Source: an uncultured Clostridia bacterium
GTDB taxonomy: Bacteria; Bacillota; Clostridia; Oscillospirales; Acutalibacteraceae
Length of the DNA stretch: 6,501 nt
NCBI GenBank assembly: GCA_947165115.1
Contig: CAMUZD010000100.1
Coordinates: 1 to 6,501, forward strand
Direction: 5' to 3'
Positions within the stretch are counted from its first letter, which is position 1, and every line of letters begins with the position of its first letter. The notes under the pieces are model-generated. The model ran no database searches. It saw only the letters and a program-made list of their open reading frames with translations, and was not told the origin of the DNA. Shown here one piece after another: positions 1 through 6,264 of the stretch. The position numbers were made by a program, and so were the translations under genes.

Positions 1-1
1 T

Positions 2-355
2 GTTTCTTCCACAATTCACTATGACGCTTACGGCTCCGAGCACAGGCAAAAAACAGCCTGCACTCCGTTTATTGAGAACAACGACCCTTATGAAGAATAC
101 AATACATACGGCGTTGAGTGGAACGATAAAGAGTATATTTTTTATATCAACGGCGTCGAGACCGGCCGCACGGATTTCGGCGGGACTTCAAAAGTGCCGG
201 AGTATATGATAATAGACTGCAATGTAAACGGAATGAAAGGGTTCCCGCTCAACGGCTGGGTCGGCGACGCTCTCACCTTTGATTCCGAAGCGCCGACAGA
301 TTTCATTGTTGATTATGTAAGGGTATATCAGTATAATTCTTTGCCTGGGCAGTAA
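2..355 (+). CDS. GH16-like glycoside hydrolase, C-terminal fragment
   Basis: Only the last 117 residues are inside the window; the gene starts upstream of base 1. The reading frame is open from base 2 to the TAA at 353-355. It resembles the C-terminal half of the GH16 concanavalin-A-like fold (beta-1,3/1,4-glucanases and relatives): HYDAYGSEH at fragment residues 6-14, then NTYGVEW (34-40) leading into YIFYINGVETG (45-55), which matches the family's 'hTYavEWtpd.i.fYvDG' segment, and finally FIVDYVRVYQ (101-110), the usual closing beta strand. The ExDxxE catalytic motif would lie upstream and is not visible, so activity cannot be judged. Family members are normally secreted or cell-surface enzymes that cut beta-glucans; the signal peptide is also outside the window. 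The gene ends just after the lectin-like fold, so it has no trailing binding module. A hairpin terminator follows. The substrate (laminarin, lichenan or other) cannot be told. Confidence 0.85.
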   Translation, partial: VSSTIHYDAYGSEHRQKTACTPFIENNDPYEEYNTYGVEWNDKEYIFYINGVETGRTDFGGTSKVPEYMIIDCNVNGMKGFPLNGWVGDALTFDSEAPTDFIVDYVRVYQYNSLPGQ

Positions 356-408
356 GTTTGAACCCGGCAAATTCCGGTTTATCAAAAACTGAATAATAAA
401 TAAATAAC

Positions 409-455
409 ACCCGGAGCGTGGGATGAGCCCATACTCCGGGTATATTATTACTTTT
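409..455 (+). terminator. Intrinsic terminator after the GH16 gene
   Basis: ACCCGGAG (409-416) pairs perfectly with CTCCGGGT (434-441). Inside it GTGGG (418-422) pairs with CCCAT (428-432, one G-T pair) around the loop ATGAG, with a single C/A mismatch between the two stem parts. A T-rich but interrupted tail ending in TTTT (451-455) follows. The hairpin lies 53 bases after the GH16 stop codon and upstream of the next promoter, so it separates the two transcription units. The tail is not a pure T run, so efficiency may be moderate. Confidence 0.75.
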
Positions 456-472
456 GAAACGATATTATTCTA

Positions 473-502
473 TTGACCGACCGCGTTGTTTCGGGTTATA
501 AT
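473..502 (+). promoter_or_regulatory. Sigma-A-type promoter for the ABC exporter
   Basis: TTGACC (473-478) and a perfect TATAAT (497-502) are separated by 18 bases. This predicts a transcript start near 509-510 and a leader of about 43 bases before the ATG at 553. It lies directly after the terminator of the previous gene, where a promoter is expected. A second TATAAT with an extended TGT (523-531) sits closer to the gene but has no good -35 box at the right distance. Confidence 0.65.
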
Positions 503-510
503 TATCTCAG

Positions 511-524
511 CAAATCGGAATTTG
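511..524. promoter_or_regulatory. Short palindrome, possible operator at the transcript start
   Basis: CAAAT (511-515) and ATTTG (520-524) form perfect five-base arms around CGGA. The site starts one or two bases after the predicted transcript start of the 473-502 promoter and touches the alternative extended -10 box (523-531), a position where a repressor would block transcription. Five-base arms are common by chance, so this is only a candidate. No regulator gene for it is visible in the window. Confidence 0.25.
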
Positions 525-552
525 TTATAATACAATAATAAATGGTGAAAAG

Positions 553-2337
553 ATGAAAGATAAAAAACAATCCAAAGTCAAATATATACTATTCCTTCTC
601 AGGCCTTACTGGAAATACGGCAAAGGATATATGCTGACGGTTATTCTTATGTCAACTCTGCTTCAGCCTGTTTCTGCATATCTGACAGCTCTTCTGCCTC
701 AAAAAGCGATAGATGCGGTTATGAATGATTCCCCGCGTAAAGAAGTTATCACTATAATAGTTTTGTTTTCTCTGTTTATAGTCATTGTCGCGGCTTTGGA
801 AAAAGTAATTCAGATGGCGTATACTCAAATGAATCTTGTAAAAATCAGCAACAAAATCAAAAACGATGTCAATGAAAAGGCACTGCAGACTGATTATAAA
901 TACTACGACAGCCCCGATTTCTTTGTAAGGTTTACATTTGCGCAGGAAACATATCCCATTCACGCTCAGAATGTCATGATGTTCCTGCCTGATATCTTGC
1001 GCGGCATAGCAACAATGATTGCCATGATTGCAATTATAGTTACGGTGGGACCGGTTCTGCTCGGAATAACCGTTTTCTTTGTAATTCTGAATGCGATTGT
1101 CGGAATACCGGCAATAAAACCGACTGCGGATTATAATGTAAGCCTAACCGATGCATGGCGACCCCTTGACTATATAAGCAGGATGCTGATAACAAAAGAA
1201 AACGCCGCGGAACTGCGTTCTTCCGGCGCGGGGCAGAAACTTCTGCATACAATCAATGCCGCAATGGCGAATTTTCAGAAGATATATAAGCGGTATATAA
1301 AGAAAGTTGCCCCGTTTTATCTTTTACAGGGCGCGATTTCACCTGTTCAAGCCGCCTGCATTCTTGTTTATGTTATCTTTTTTGTCATCGCAGGGGATAA
1401 ATCACAGATAGGTTTATATGCTTCTCTCACTATTGCATCAACAGCCCTGGCGGACAGTTTGAATGACGCCGCAGGGAGTATTATGCAGATGCTTCAGTGC
1501 ATCGCGAACGGTGAGAAGGTTGCCGAGTTTTTTGAAGCAGATTCGGAGATTGAGCCTGTTAAAGAAAATGCTTTGCCTGCTCCTGAAGAAAACTATGAGG
1601 TTGAATTCAAAAACGTCTCTTTCGGATATGAAAACACAGCCTTTGCCATTAAAGACCTTAATCTGCATATAAACCCAGGTCAGAGGATTGCGATTGTCGG
1701 TGAGAACGGTGCAGGCAAAACTACATTGACCAAACTGTTACTGAGGCTTTATGATGTAAATAACGGCTCTGTGCTTATAAACGGCAGAGATATAAAAGAG
1801 TATGATATTCATCAGCTCCGTCTTCACACGGGCGTTGTATTTCAGGATATCAGGATTCTTGCAATGAGCCTGCGGGATAATCTTACAGCATATCATAATG
1901 TGTCAGATGAAAAACTGCTTGAAATAATCGAAAAGCTTGATTTGGGAGATATTCTCAAAAAAGCGGACGGAAATCTTGACACCATGATTTCCCGTGAATT
2001 CACCGAGGACGGTATAGCTCTTTCGGGCGGAGAAGCGCAAAAGCTGATGATTGCGAGACTGTTCACGGGTTCATTCGGATTATTGATTCTTGACGAACCC
2101 TCATCGGCGCTTGATCCTCTGGCAGAAGCTCGTCTTATGAACAATCTCCTTGATGTTTCAAATACCGCAACGACGATTATGATTGCTCACCGTCTTTCAA
2201 CCGTAAGAAATTTTGATGTGATTCATCATATTGAAAACGGAAAGATTATTGAAAGCGGAACGCATGAGGAACTTATGGCAGCAAAAGGTAAATACTATGA
2301 AATGTTTGTAAGTCAGGGTGAAAATTACAAACAATAA
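553..2337 (+). CDS. ABC exporter, fused membrane and ATPase domains
   Basis: This is a 594-residue half-transporter of the type IV (MsbA/Sav1866-like) exporter fold, the usual length for the family. The first ~330 residues are the membrane domain, with clear hydrophobic stretches near residues 25-50, 63-85, 137-180 and 258-285. The ATPase domain follows: Walker A GENGAGKT (383-390, Lys389), Q-loop Gln431, a degenerate X-loop REFTEDG just before the signature LSGGE (490-494), Walker B LLILDE with Asp514 and catalytic Glu515, D-loop SALD, and switch His546 in IAHRLS. All ATP-site residues are intact, so it should hydrolyse ATP, probably as a homodimer because no partner half-transporter adjoins it. 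Start: ATG 553 preceded by GGTGA (544-548), 4 bases away. It has its own promoter (473-502). Substrate is unknown; lipids, peptides and drugs are all possible in this family. No peptidase domain is present, which argues against a bacteriocin-processing exporter, and no sugar-import components are nearby. Confidence 0.95.
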   Translation: MKDKKQSKVKYILFLLRPYWKYGKGYMLTVILMSTLLQPVSAYLTALLPQKAIDAVMNDSPRKEVITIIVLFSLFIVIVAALEKVIQMAYTQMNLVKISNKIKNDVNEKALQTDYKYYDSPDFFVRFTFAQETYPIHAQNVMMFLPDILRGIATMIAMIAIIVTVGPVLLGITVFFVILNAIVGIPAIKPTADYNVSLTDAWRPLDYISRMLITKENAAELRSSGAGQKLLHTINAAMANFQKIYKRYIKKVAPFYLLQGAISPVQAACILVYVIFFVIAGDKSQIGLYASLTIASTALADSLNDAAGSIMQMLQCIANGEKVAEFFEADSEIEPVKENALPAPEENYEVEFKNVSFGYENTAFAIKDLNLHINPGQRIAIVGENGAGKTTLTKLLLRLYDVNNGSVLINGRDIKEYDIHQLRLHTGVVFQDIRILAMSLRDNLTAYHNVSDEKLLEIIEKLDLGDILKKADGNLDTMISREFTEDGIALSGGEAQKLMIARLFTGSFGLLILDEPSSALDPLAEARLMNNLLDVSNTATTIMIAHRLSTVRNFDVIHHIENGKIIESGTHEELMAAKGKYYEMFVSQGENYKQ

Positions 2338-2442
2338 ACGAAAAATCACATAATTTTGAATCATCAAATTCCGGTTTGGCGAGGCGATAATTTGCACGCC
2401 GTTAAAATATTTTTTGATAAATAAGCAGAGTGGTGATATAAA

Positions 2443-3945
2443 ATGAATCTGATACCTGATTTTTTCGCTAAGACCGGAAACTATTTCTGCACCTGGGATT
2501 CCCAGTGTGACGAAATGTATTCGCGCAATCCCGAGGCAGAATCCATACCTTGCCGCGATGCCATGTGTGAGGATTTTCTTTTCGGTGAAAACGGACTCAT
2601 GAACAGCTTCGACGGATGCAGAGGAGATCTGATTGCCGTTATCGATGACGGCTGGGATGTGCCTTACGGCGCAACGGACAGGCGGCTGTTCGGATCTCTG
2701 ATTGCGGACGAGGCGAGACTCCCGTCGCTGAAAAATCTGAAACCCGCAGAGCGCCTGAAATCCTTATCCGATAAAGTGAAATCTCTCGGCTACAAAGGGC
2801 TCGGATTATGGGTGCCGACACAGACTCCCTCGCTCGTCTGCGGCAGAGAAGTATCCCTCACCCCGGAAGAAGAGCGTTTATACTGGGAAGAGCGCGCAAG
2901 ATGGTGCAACGAAGCGGGAATAATTTATCTGAAAGCCGACTGGGGAAAGCATCAGGGAGACGCGGATTATTGCAATATGATGACTGAATGCTTTCGCAGA
3001 TTTGCTCCCGGAGTTCTTGTTGAGCACGGCCTCAGAGGCGTTCCGTTGTTTGAAAATGAAAACAGCAGCCATACACTTACGCAAGAGCATAAAAATTACC
3101 TTCGCAGTGTATTGCCTGCGTGTGATTACCTTCGCACTTATGATGTCGTTCACGAGCTGAAATATGCTTCCACAGTTCACAGGGCCGCGGTAAGTCTTGA
3201 AGCGGCAAAAGAAATCGAGGGGAAATGCGCAGTTCTCAACATCGAAGATACTGCCCTTATCGGCGCGGCGCTCGGATGCTCCGTCGGCATTATGCGCCAC
3301 GAGGCTGAAAAGCGGCGCAAATATCTTCCTCTGCCGCCCAGGCCTGTGGGGGATTCTTTAAGTGCCCTGCTTTGGCAGCGGATTGCGCCGCCGTTTGCCG
3401 CAAACAGAGGCGAAGTTCATATTTCGGATGAGCGTCTCAGGGATGTATGGTATTGCCCGAAGAGGGCGTCTAACTTTTGGCCGAGCGTCTCCGAGGGAGA
3501 GTATTTCTTTACGGCACCGGCTGCCGTTTCAAGGAATATGCCTCTGCCGCAGGTTAAAGCAGCAGGTGAAAAGCCTTATGTTCTCTGCTCTGTTCATCCC
3601 GATAACGGGGCTCTCTGCGTTGCCGCCACGCCGCGCACATTCAGCGGAAAAATTGACGCGCCCGTTCCGGCTCAAGTGTCGGTAAAAGGAAAATCGCCGC
3701 ATGCGCCTGTCGGCATTTTCGGCACTTTTGATTCTCTTGAGATTGAATTTGAGGAGCCGCTTGATAACTGCAGGATTATTGCTCAGAGCCTGCTGACAGG
3801 CTCCGTATCGGATATTACATCGCGTGTAACTGCAGGCGGAAATGCATTGATGATTCCCGGCGCTCTGATTACGGAGTTATCCGATATTGAAAAGACGGAT
3901 TGTGAAATCCCCGCGATCGCTGTCGTGATAAAAAAGCAAGAATGA
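2443..3945 (+). CDS. Clan GH-D-like (GH27/GH36-type) glycoside hydrolase, divergent
   Basis: The 500-residue protein has no signal peptide and should be cytoplasmic. Several segments follow the alpha-galactosidase-type TIM barrel in order: IDDGWD (67-72), like the 'DDGW' strand; GYKGLGLWVPTQ, like the strand that precedes substrate contacts; YLKADWG with Asp166, matching the 'YLKxD' catalytic nucleophile; VLVEHG after it; and YLRTYD with Asp234, resembling the 'WRxxxDI' acid/base site. The last ~100 residues look like a beta-sandwich, the usual C-terminal domain of this clan. Family placement rests on these motifs only; similarity is distant, and the substrate (alpha-galactoside or other) is not predictable. 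Residues 1-60 are unusually rich in cysteine. Start: ATG 2443 with GGTGA (2432-2436), 6 bases upstream. The 105-base gap after the exporter contains no strong promoter or terminator. Its GC content looks clearly higher than that of the exporter gene. An inactive or lectin-like role is possible. Confidence 0.75.
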   Translation: MNLIPDFFAKTGNYFCTWDSQCDEMYSRNPEAESIPCRDAMCEDFLFGENGLMNSFDGCRGDLIAVIDDGWDVPYGATDRRLFGSLIADEARLPSLKNLKPAERLKSLSDKVKSLGYKGLGLWVPTQTPSLVCGREVSLTPEEERLYWEERARWCNEAGIIYLKADWGKHQGDADYCNMMTECFRRFAPGVLVEHGLRGVPLFENENSSHTLTQEHKNYLRSVLPACDYLRTYDVVHELKYASTVHRAAVSLEAAKEIEGKCAVLNIEDTALIGAALGCSVGIMRHEAEKRRKYLPLPPRPVGDSLSALLWQRIAPPFAANRGEVHISDERLRDVWYCPKRASNFWPSVSEGEYFFTAPAAVSRNMPLPQVKAAGEKPYVLCSVHPDNGALCVAATPRTFSGKIDAPVPAQVSVKGKSPHAPVGIFGTFDSLEIEFEEPLDNCRIIAQSLLTGSVSDITSRVTAGGNALMIPGALITELSDIEKTDCEIPAIAVVIKKQE

Positions 3946-3950
3946 TTACT

Positions 3951-3981
3951 TTGAAAATCCCGAGAAGCCGTAACGGATAAA
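3951..3981 (+). promoter_or_regulatory. Weak candidate promoter for the 4013-6501 gene row
   Basis: TTGAAA (3951-3956) and GATAAA (3976-3981) are 19 bases apart, longer than ideal, and the -10 box is imperfect. It is the only plausible promoter in the 67-base gap before the acetyltransferase-like gene, and all later gaps are 30 bases or shorter, so it could serve the whole row. Read-through from 2443-3945 is equally possible because no terminator is visible between them. Confidence 0.25.
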
Positions 3982-3982
3982 A

Positions 3983-4002
3983 CGATAAATTACTGTTTAT
4001 CG
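3983..4002. repeat. Perfect inverted repeat just upstream of the RBS
   Basis: CGATAAA (3983-3989) and TTTATCG (3996-4002) are exact reverse complements around a six-base spacer TTACTG. The right arm touches the strong ribosome site GAGGTGAT (4002-4009) of the next gene. As DNA it has the shape of a dimeric repressor operator; as RNA it would form an AT-rich hairpin next to the ribosome site. There is no T run after it, so it is not a terminator. Confidence 0.5.
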
Positions 4003-4012
4003 AGGTGATATT

Positions 4013-4306
4013 ATGTTTGATGTTAAGCTTGTTCCATTAGTTCCCGATGACAGGGAACAGTTTATCCTTGATAATCAGGAAGCGTTCAATTACGGAGCGC
4101 TTGAAGAATTCGGATTAAGAGATGACCACTTTGAAGAAGACGGTCAGATAATTTCCCGCGAAACAATAGAACAGTCGGTTGACAGCGGAGAGGTATACCG
4201 CATTATGCAGAACGGAAAACCCGTCGGCGAGGGCTCAACCAGAGTATTCCTCGAGTGGAACGGCATGAGGGCCGACTGCCTTGTGAATGTTGAGAGCGGA
4301 GAGTAA
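4013..4306 (+). pseudogene. Truncated GNAT-type N-acetyltransferase
   Basis: The 97-residue product begins like a GNAT acetyltransferase: a first strand VKLVPLV, an acidic helix region with FNYGALEEFG (about 25-34), then IISRETIEQS and YRIMQNGKPVGEG, which normally leads into strand 3-4 of the fold. After about residue 72 the similarity stops. The acetyl-CoA loop (Q/RxxGxG/A) and the whole C-terminal half are missing, and a short unrelated tail (TRVFLEWNGMRADC and on) runs to the stop. Relatives are about 150 residues or longer. Neither of the other two forward frames restores the missing part, so this looks like a deletion or recombination rather than a single-base frameshift. It keeps a strong ribosome site (GAGGTGAT, 4002-4009) and could still be translated, but it should not be an active acetyltransferase. 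It is the first gene of the compact row; the TipAS gene starts 30 bases later. Functional small protein is a less likely alternative. Confidence 0.65.
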
Positions 4307-4336
4307 ACTATTGATTTTTGAAAAGGTCTGATTTTT

Positions 4337-4729
4337 ATGAGTGATAGTTTTGATATAAAATACAAAGCCGAAGCCGCCGAACGCTGGGGAAATACCGAAG
4401 CTTACAAAGAGTTTTCGGCAAAGACAGCAGGCAATTCAAAAGAAAAAACCGCGGAAATTATCGAAGGGCTTGACAGTATCTTCGGCGAATTTGCCGCGTG
4501 TATGCAGAATAAAAACGCCCCGGATTCATCCGAGGCGCAGGGGCTTGTTTCAAAACTTCAGGCGTGTATTACCGCAAATTTCTATAACTGCTCTGATGAG
4601 ATTCTCGCAGGACTCGGTCAGATGTATTCTGCCGATGAGCGCTTCAGAAACAATATTAATAAACACGGAGAAGGAACGGCGGAGTATATCAGCAAAGCAA
4701 TAGAGTGCAAACTGAGGGGTAATTCATAA
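4337..4729 (+). CDS. Standalone TipAS-domain protein
   Basis: The 130-residue protein is almost entirely a TipAS antibiotic-recognition domain. Visible family landmarks are WGNTEAYKEF (17-26), the helix EIIEGLDSIFGEFAACM (40-56), NFYNCSDEILAGLGQMY (81-97), and ADERFRNNINKHGEGTAEYI (99-118). In TipAL, Mta and SkgA this all-alpha, globin-like fold sits behind a MerR DNA-binding domain and captures thiopeptides or other drugs. Here no MerR helix-turn-helix is present, and none is encoded just upstream, so it cannot regulate directly by the usual mechanism. It may sequester a ligand or act with a partner. The start ATG 4337 has a modest AAAAGG site (4321-4326) 10 bases away and yields the full domain, so it is not a visibly truncated remnant. 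Its stop codon overlaps the start of the membrane protein gene by one base (TAATG), implying translational coupling. The ligand is unknown. Confidence 0.88.
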   Translation: MSDSFDIKYKAEAAERWGNTEAYKEFSAKTAGNSKEKTAEIIEGLDSIFGEFAACMQNKNAPDSSEAQGLVSKLQACITANFYNCSDEILAGLGQMYSADERFRNNINKHGEGTAEYISKAIECKLRGNS

Positions 4730-5214
4730 TGATAATCGCAATTGAATGCGCAGTCCTCTGCTTTTTATTCTTCATAATGGTTTATTTTATGTCGCGCGAT
4801 CCTGTTAAAACTCTCTATAATTATCCGCCCGCGATACAGGAGAGAGTCAAGTCGCTTGATGAGTATAAGGACAAGATTCCGACGAAAAACAACAAGATTG
4901 CGGTCAAGATAACCGCGCTGATTGTGTTTGTGATTGTCATCAGTCTGATACTCAGATTTGTAAACGGCTATACGGATTTTATCCGTTCTTTCGGAATCGG
5001 CTTTTTCATCTGGACGATAGTAAATCTTTTTGATGTTATAGTGCTTGATATAATATGGTTCTGCCACGATAAAAGATTTGTCTTTAAAGGCACGGAAGAT
5101 ATGACGGATGAATATCACAACTACGACTTTCATATCAAAGGCTTTTTTATCGGCGAACTGCTTGCGCTTATAGTCTGCGCGCTCGCAGGGCTTGCAGTTA
5201 AGTTTATTCTATAA
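4729..5214 (+). CDS. Small four-helix integral membrane protein, function unknown
   Basis: I cannot assign this 161-residue protein to a named family. It has four hydrophobic segments: about 3-21, 58-78, 88-112 and 138-160. A soluble loop between the first two holds YNYPPAIQERVKSLDEY and IPTKNNK (about 30-56). The third segment carries polar residues unusual for a simple anchor: Asn99, Asp102 and Asp107, ending in IWFCH (109-113). The next loop has GTEDMTDEYH (121-130) and DFHIKGF (133-139). These patterned charged and His/Cys residues suggest a conserved family with a real function rather than random hydrophobic sequence. ATG 4729 overlaps the TipAS stop by one base and is preceded by GAGGGG (4714-4719), 9 bases away, so the two proteins are probably made together. 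A role in transport or in sensing the TipAS ligand would be speculation. Confidence 0.85.
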   Translation: MIIAIECAVLCFLFFIMVYFMSRDPVKTLYNYPPAIQERVKSLDEYKDKIPTKNNKIAVKITALIVFVIVISLILRFVNGYTDFIRSFGIGFFIWTIVNLFDVIVLDIIWFCHDKRFVFKGTEDMTDEYHNYDFHIKGFFIGELLALIVCALAGLAVKFIL

Positions 5215-5234
5215 ACCGAATCCGAGGAGAAACT

Positions 5235-5861
5235 ATGATGAAAAGAACTGTTTCGCTTATTGTCGCATTGATTCTGCTTATTTCCCTCGCTTCCTGCGGA
5301 GCGGGTTCACAGCCGGATAACACAACCGCGCCCGGAACTCAGCCGCAGTTCGAAACAATAACGGAAACTGCGGGTGAACCCGAAACCGTTTCCGCAACCA
5401 AAACTCTCGTTGTTTATTTCTCGCAAACGGGTAACACCAAACCGATTGCGGAGTTTATAGCAGAGCAGAAAAATGCGGATATATATGAAATCAAAGCGGC
5501 GAATCCCTATTCTGCCGAGGATATCGAATACAGCAGCGACACAAGGGCTTACAGAGAACAGCATGATCCGTCCGCGAGACCTGCAATCGCCGGTGAACTG
5601 CCCGATTTAGCGGGATATGACACGGTTTATCTCGGCTATCCCATCTGGCACGGCGAGGCTCCGAAAATAATACACACCTTCATTGAGAGCGTTGATATGA
5701 GCGGTAAGACGGTTGTGCCCTTCTGCACCTCGGCTTCAAGCCCCGTAGGCTCGAGCGCGGATAATCTGCATCCGCTCGCACCCGATGCAGTATGGAAAGA
5801 CGGCACCCGCTTTGCCGCAGGAGCTTCCGATGAGGAAATCTCGGCCTGGCTCGGAGAATAA
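5235..5861 (+). CDS. Lipoprotein flavodoxin (Flavodoxin_4-like)
   Basis: The 208-residue protein has a lipoprotein signal: MMKR, a hydrophobic core, then the lipobox LASC with Cys21 as the lipidation site. A flexible Thr/Pro/Gln-rich linker (22-55) separates the membrane anchor from a flavodoxin fold. The fold starts with TLVVYFSQTGNTK, whose S63-Q-T-G-N-T68 forms the FMN phosphate loop, and continues with DTVYLGYPIWHGEAPK (around 129-144), the family's 'GyPiWw...P' isoalloxazine region, and VPFCTSASSPVGSS. This indicates an FMN-binding electron carrier or quinone/flavin reductase held on the outer face of the membrane; the partner is not known. Start: GAGGAG (5224-5229) lies 5 bases from ATG 5235 and 8 from the adjacent ATG 5238, so either Met is possible. 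It begins 20 bases after the membrane protein gene and is followed 12 bases later by the MmcQ/YjbR gene, so it is very likely co-transcribed. Confidence 0.92.
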   Translation: MMKRTVSLIVALILLISLASCGAGSQPDNTTAPGTQPQFETITETAGEPETVSATKTLVVYFSQTGNTKPIAEFIAEQKNADIYEIKAANPYSAEDIEYSSDTRAYREQHDPSARPAIAGELPDLAGYDTVYLGYPIWHGEAPKIIHTFIESVDMSGKTVVPFCTSASSPVGSSADNLHPLAPDAVWKDGTRFAAGASDEEISAWLGE

Positions 5862-5873
5862 AATTATACTGTT

Positions 5874-6236
5874 ATGAACCGACAGAGTGTTATTGATTTT
5901 ATAAAAACCGAATTCGGCGTTCCTGAAGAGCATCTGTGGATGAACTGGCCGGATTATGCGGTTTTCCGCAACGGCAGGAATAAAAAGTGGTTTGCCGTTG
6001 TCATGGATGTCGAAAGGCAGAAACTCGGCCTTGAAGGCATCGGCAGAGCAGATATACTCAATGTCAAATGCGATCCGGTTTTTATCGGCTCACTGCGTTT
6101 GAATAAAGGCTATCTGCCCGCTTATCACATGAGCAAGGATAAGTGGATATCCGTCCTGCTCGACGGCACGGTGCCCGAAAATGAGATTAAAGATTTAATC
6201 CATCTGAGCTTCGAGCTGATTGATAAGAAAAAGTAA
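5874..6236 (+). CDS. MmcQ/YjbR family protein
   Basis: The 120-residue protein matches the MmcQ/YjbR (DUF419, CyaY-like fold) family over its full length. Recognisable parts are the N-terminal helix and DYAVFRN (27-33), KKWFAVVMDV with the following KLGL, ILNVKCDPVFIGSLR, and the C-terminal signature GYLPAYHMSKDKWISVLLDG followed by VPENEIKDLIHLSFELI. The family is often labelled DNA-binding, but its biochemical role is poorly defined, so no specific function is claimed. It has no membrane segment and should be cytoplasmic. The ATG at 5874 has no good ribosome site at normal distance; the nearest purine stretch GGAG (5853-5856) lies inside the end of the flavodoxin gene, 17 bases away. Together with the 12-base gap this suggests translation coupled to the flavodoxin gene. 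Confidence 0.9.
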   Translation: MNRQSVIDFIKTEFGVPEEHLWMNWPDYAVFRNGRNKKWFAVVMDVERQKLGLEGIGRADILNVKCDPVFIGSLRLNKGYLPAYHMSKDKWISVLLDGTVPENEIKDLIHLSFELIDKKK

Positions 6237-6250
6237 AAATGGAATTATTC

Positions 6251-6256
6251 AGGGAG
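6251..6256 (+). promoter_or_regulatory. Ribosome binding site fixing the hydrolase start
   Basis: AGGGAG lies 8 bases before ATG 6265. An upstream in-frame ATG at 6220 lies inside the end of the MmcQ/YjbR gene and would add 15 residues unlike the hydrolase family, so 6265 is the better start. Confidence 0.7.
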
Positions 6257-6264
6257 ATATCGTT

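Noticed and set aside
21..209. Open frame of 62 codons starting at 21, overlapping the first gene.
   Set aside because: It is out of frame with the clearly GH16-like product and shows no family resemblance or ribosome site.
368..2377. A 13-base identical string CAAATTCCGGTTT in two intergenic gaps (368-380 and 2365-2377), with nine bases of it inverted at 516-524.
   Set aside because: One exact 13-base match on either strand is roughly expected by chance in 6.5 kb, so the match itself is not evidence of a repeat family; a genome-wide count would be needed.
2378..2415. Possible terminator: GGCG (2378-2381 or 2383-2386) with CGCC (2397-2400), followed by a run of six T at 2410-2415.
   Set aside because: The stem is only four base pairs with a 10-15 base loop, and nine bases separate it from the T run; too weak to call.
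2392..2421. Possible promoter TTGCAC, 18 bases, GATAAA before the GH-D-like gene.
   Set aside because: Both boxes are imperfect and the predicted transcript start would fall only a few bases before the ribosome site; not convincing.
2878..3300. A 140-codon open frame on the minus strand inside the GH-D-like gene.
   Set aside because: It is antisense to a gene with recognisable catalytic motifs, has no recognisable domain, and is explained by codon bias of the GC-rich sense strand.
4765..5133. A 122-codon open frame on the minus strand opposite the membrane protein.
   Set aside because: The sense frame has a ribosome site, coupling to TipAS and clear membrane helices; the antisense product is basic, low-complexity and unrecognisable.
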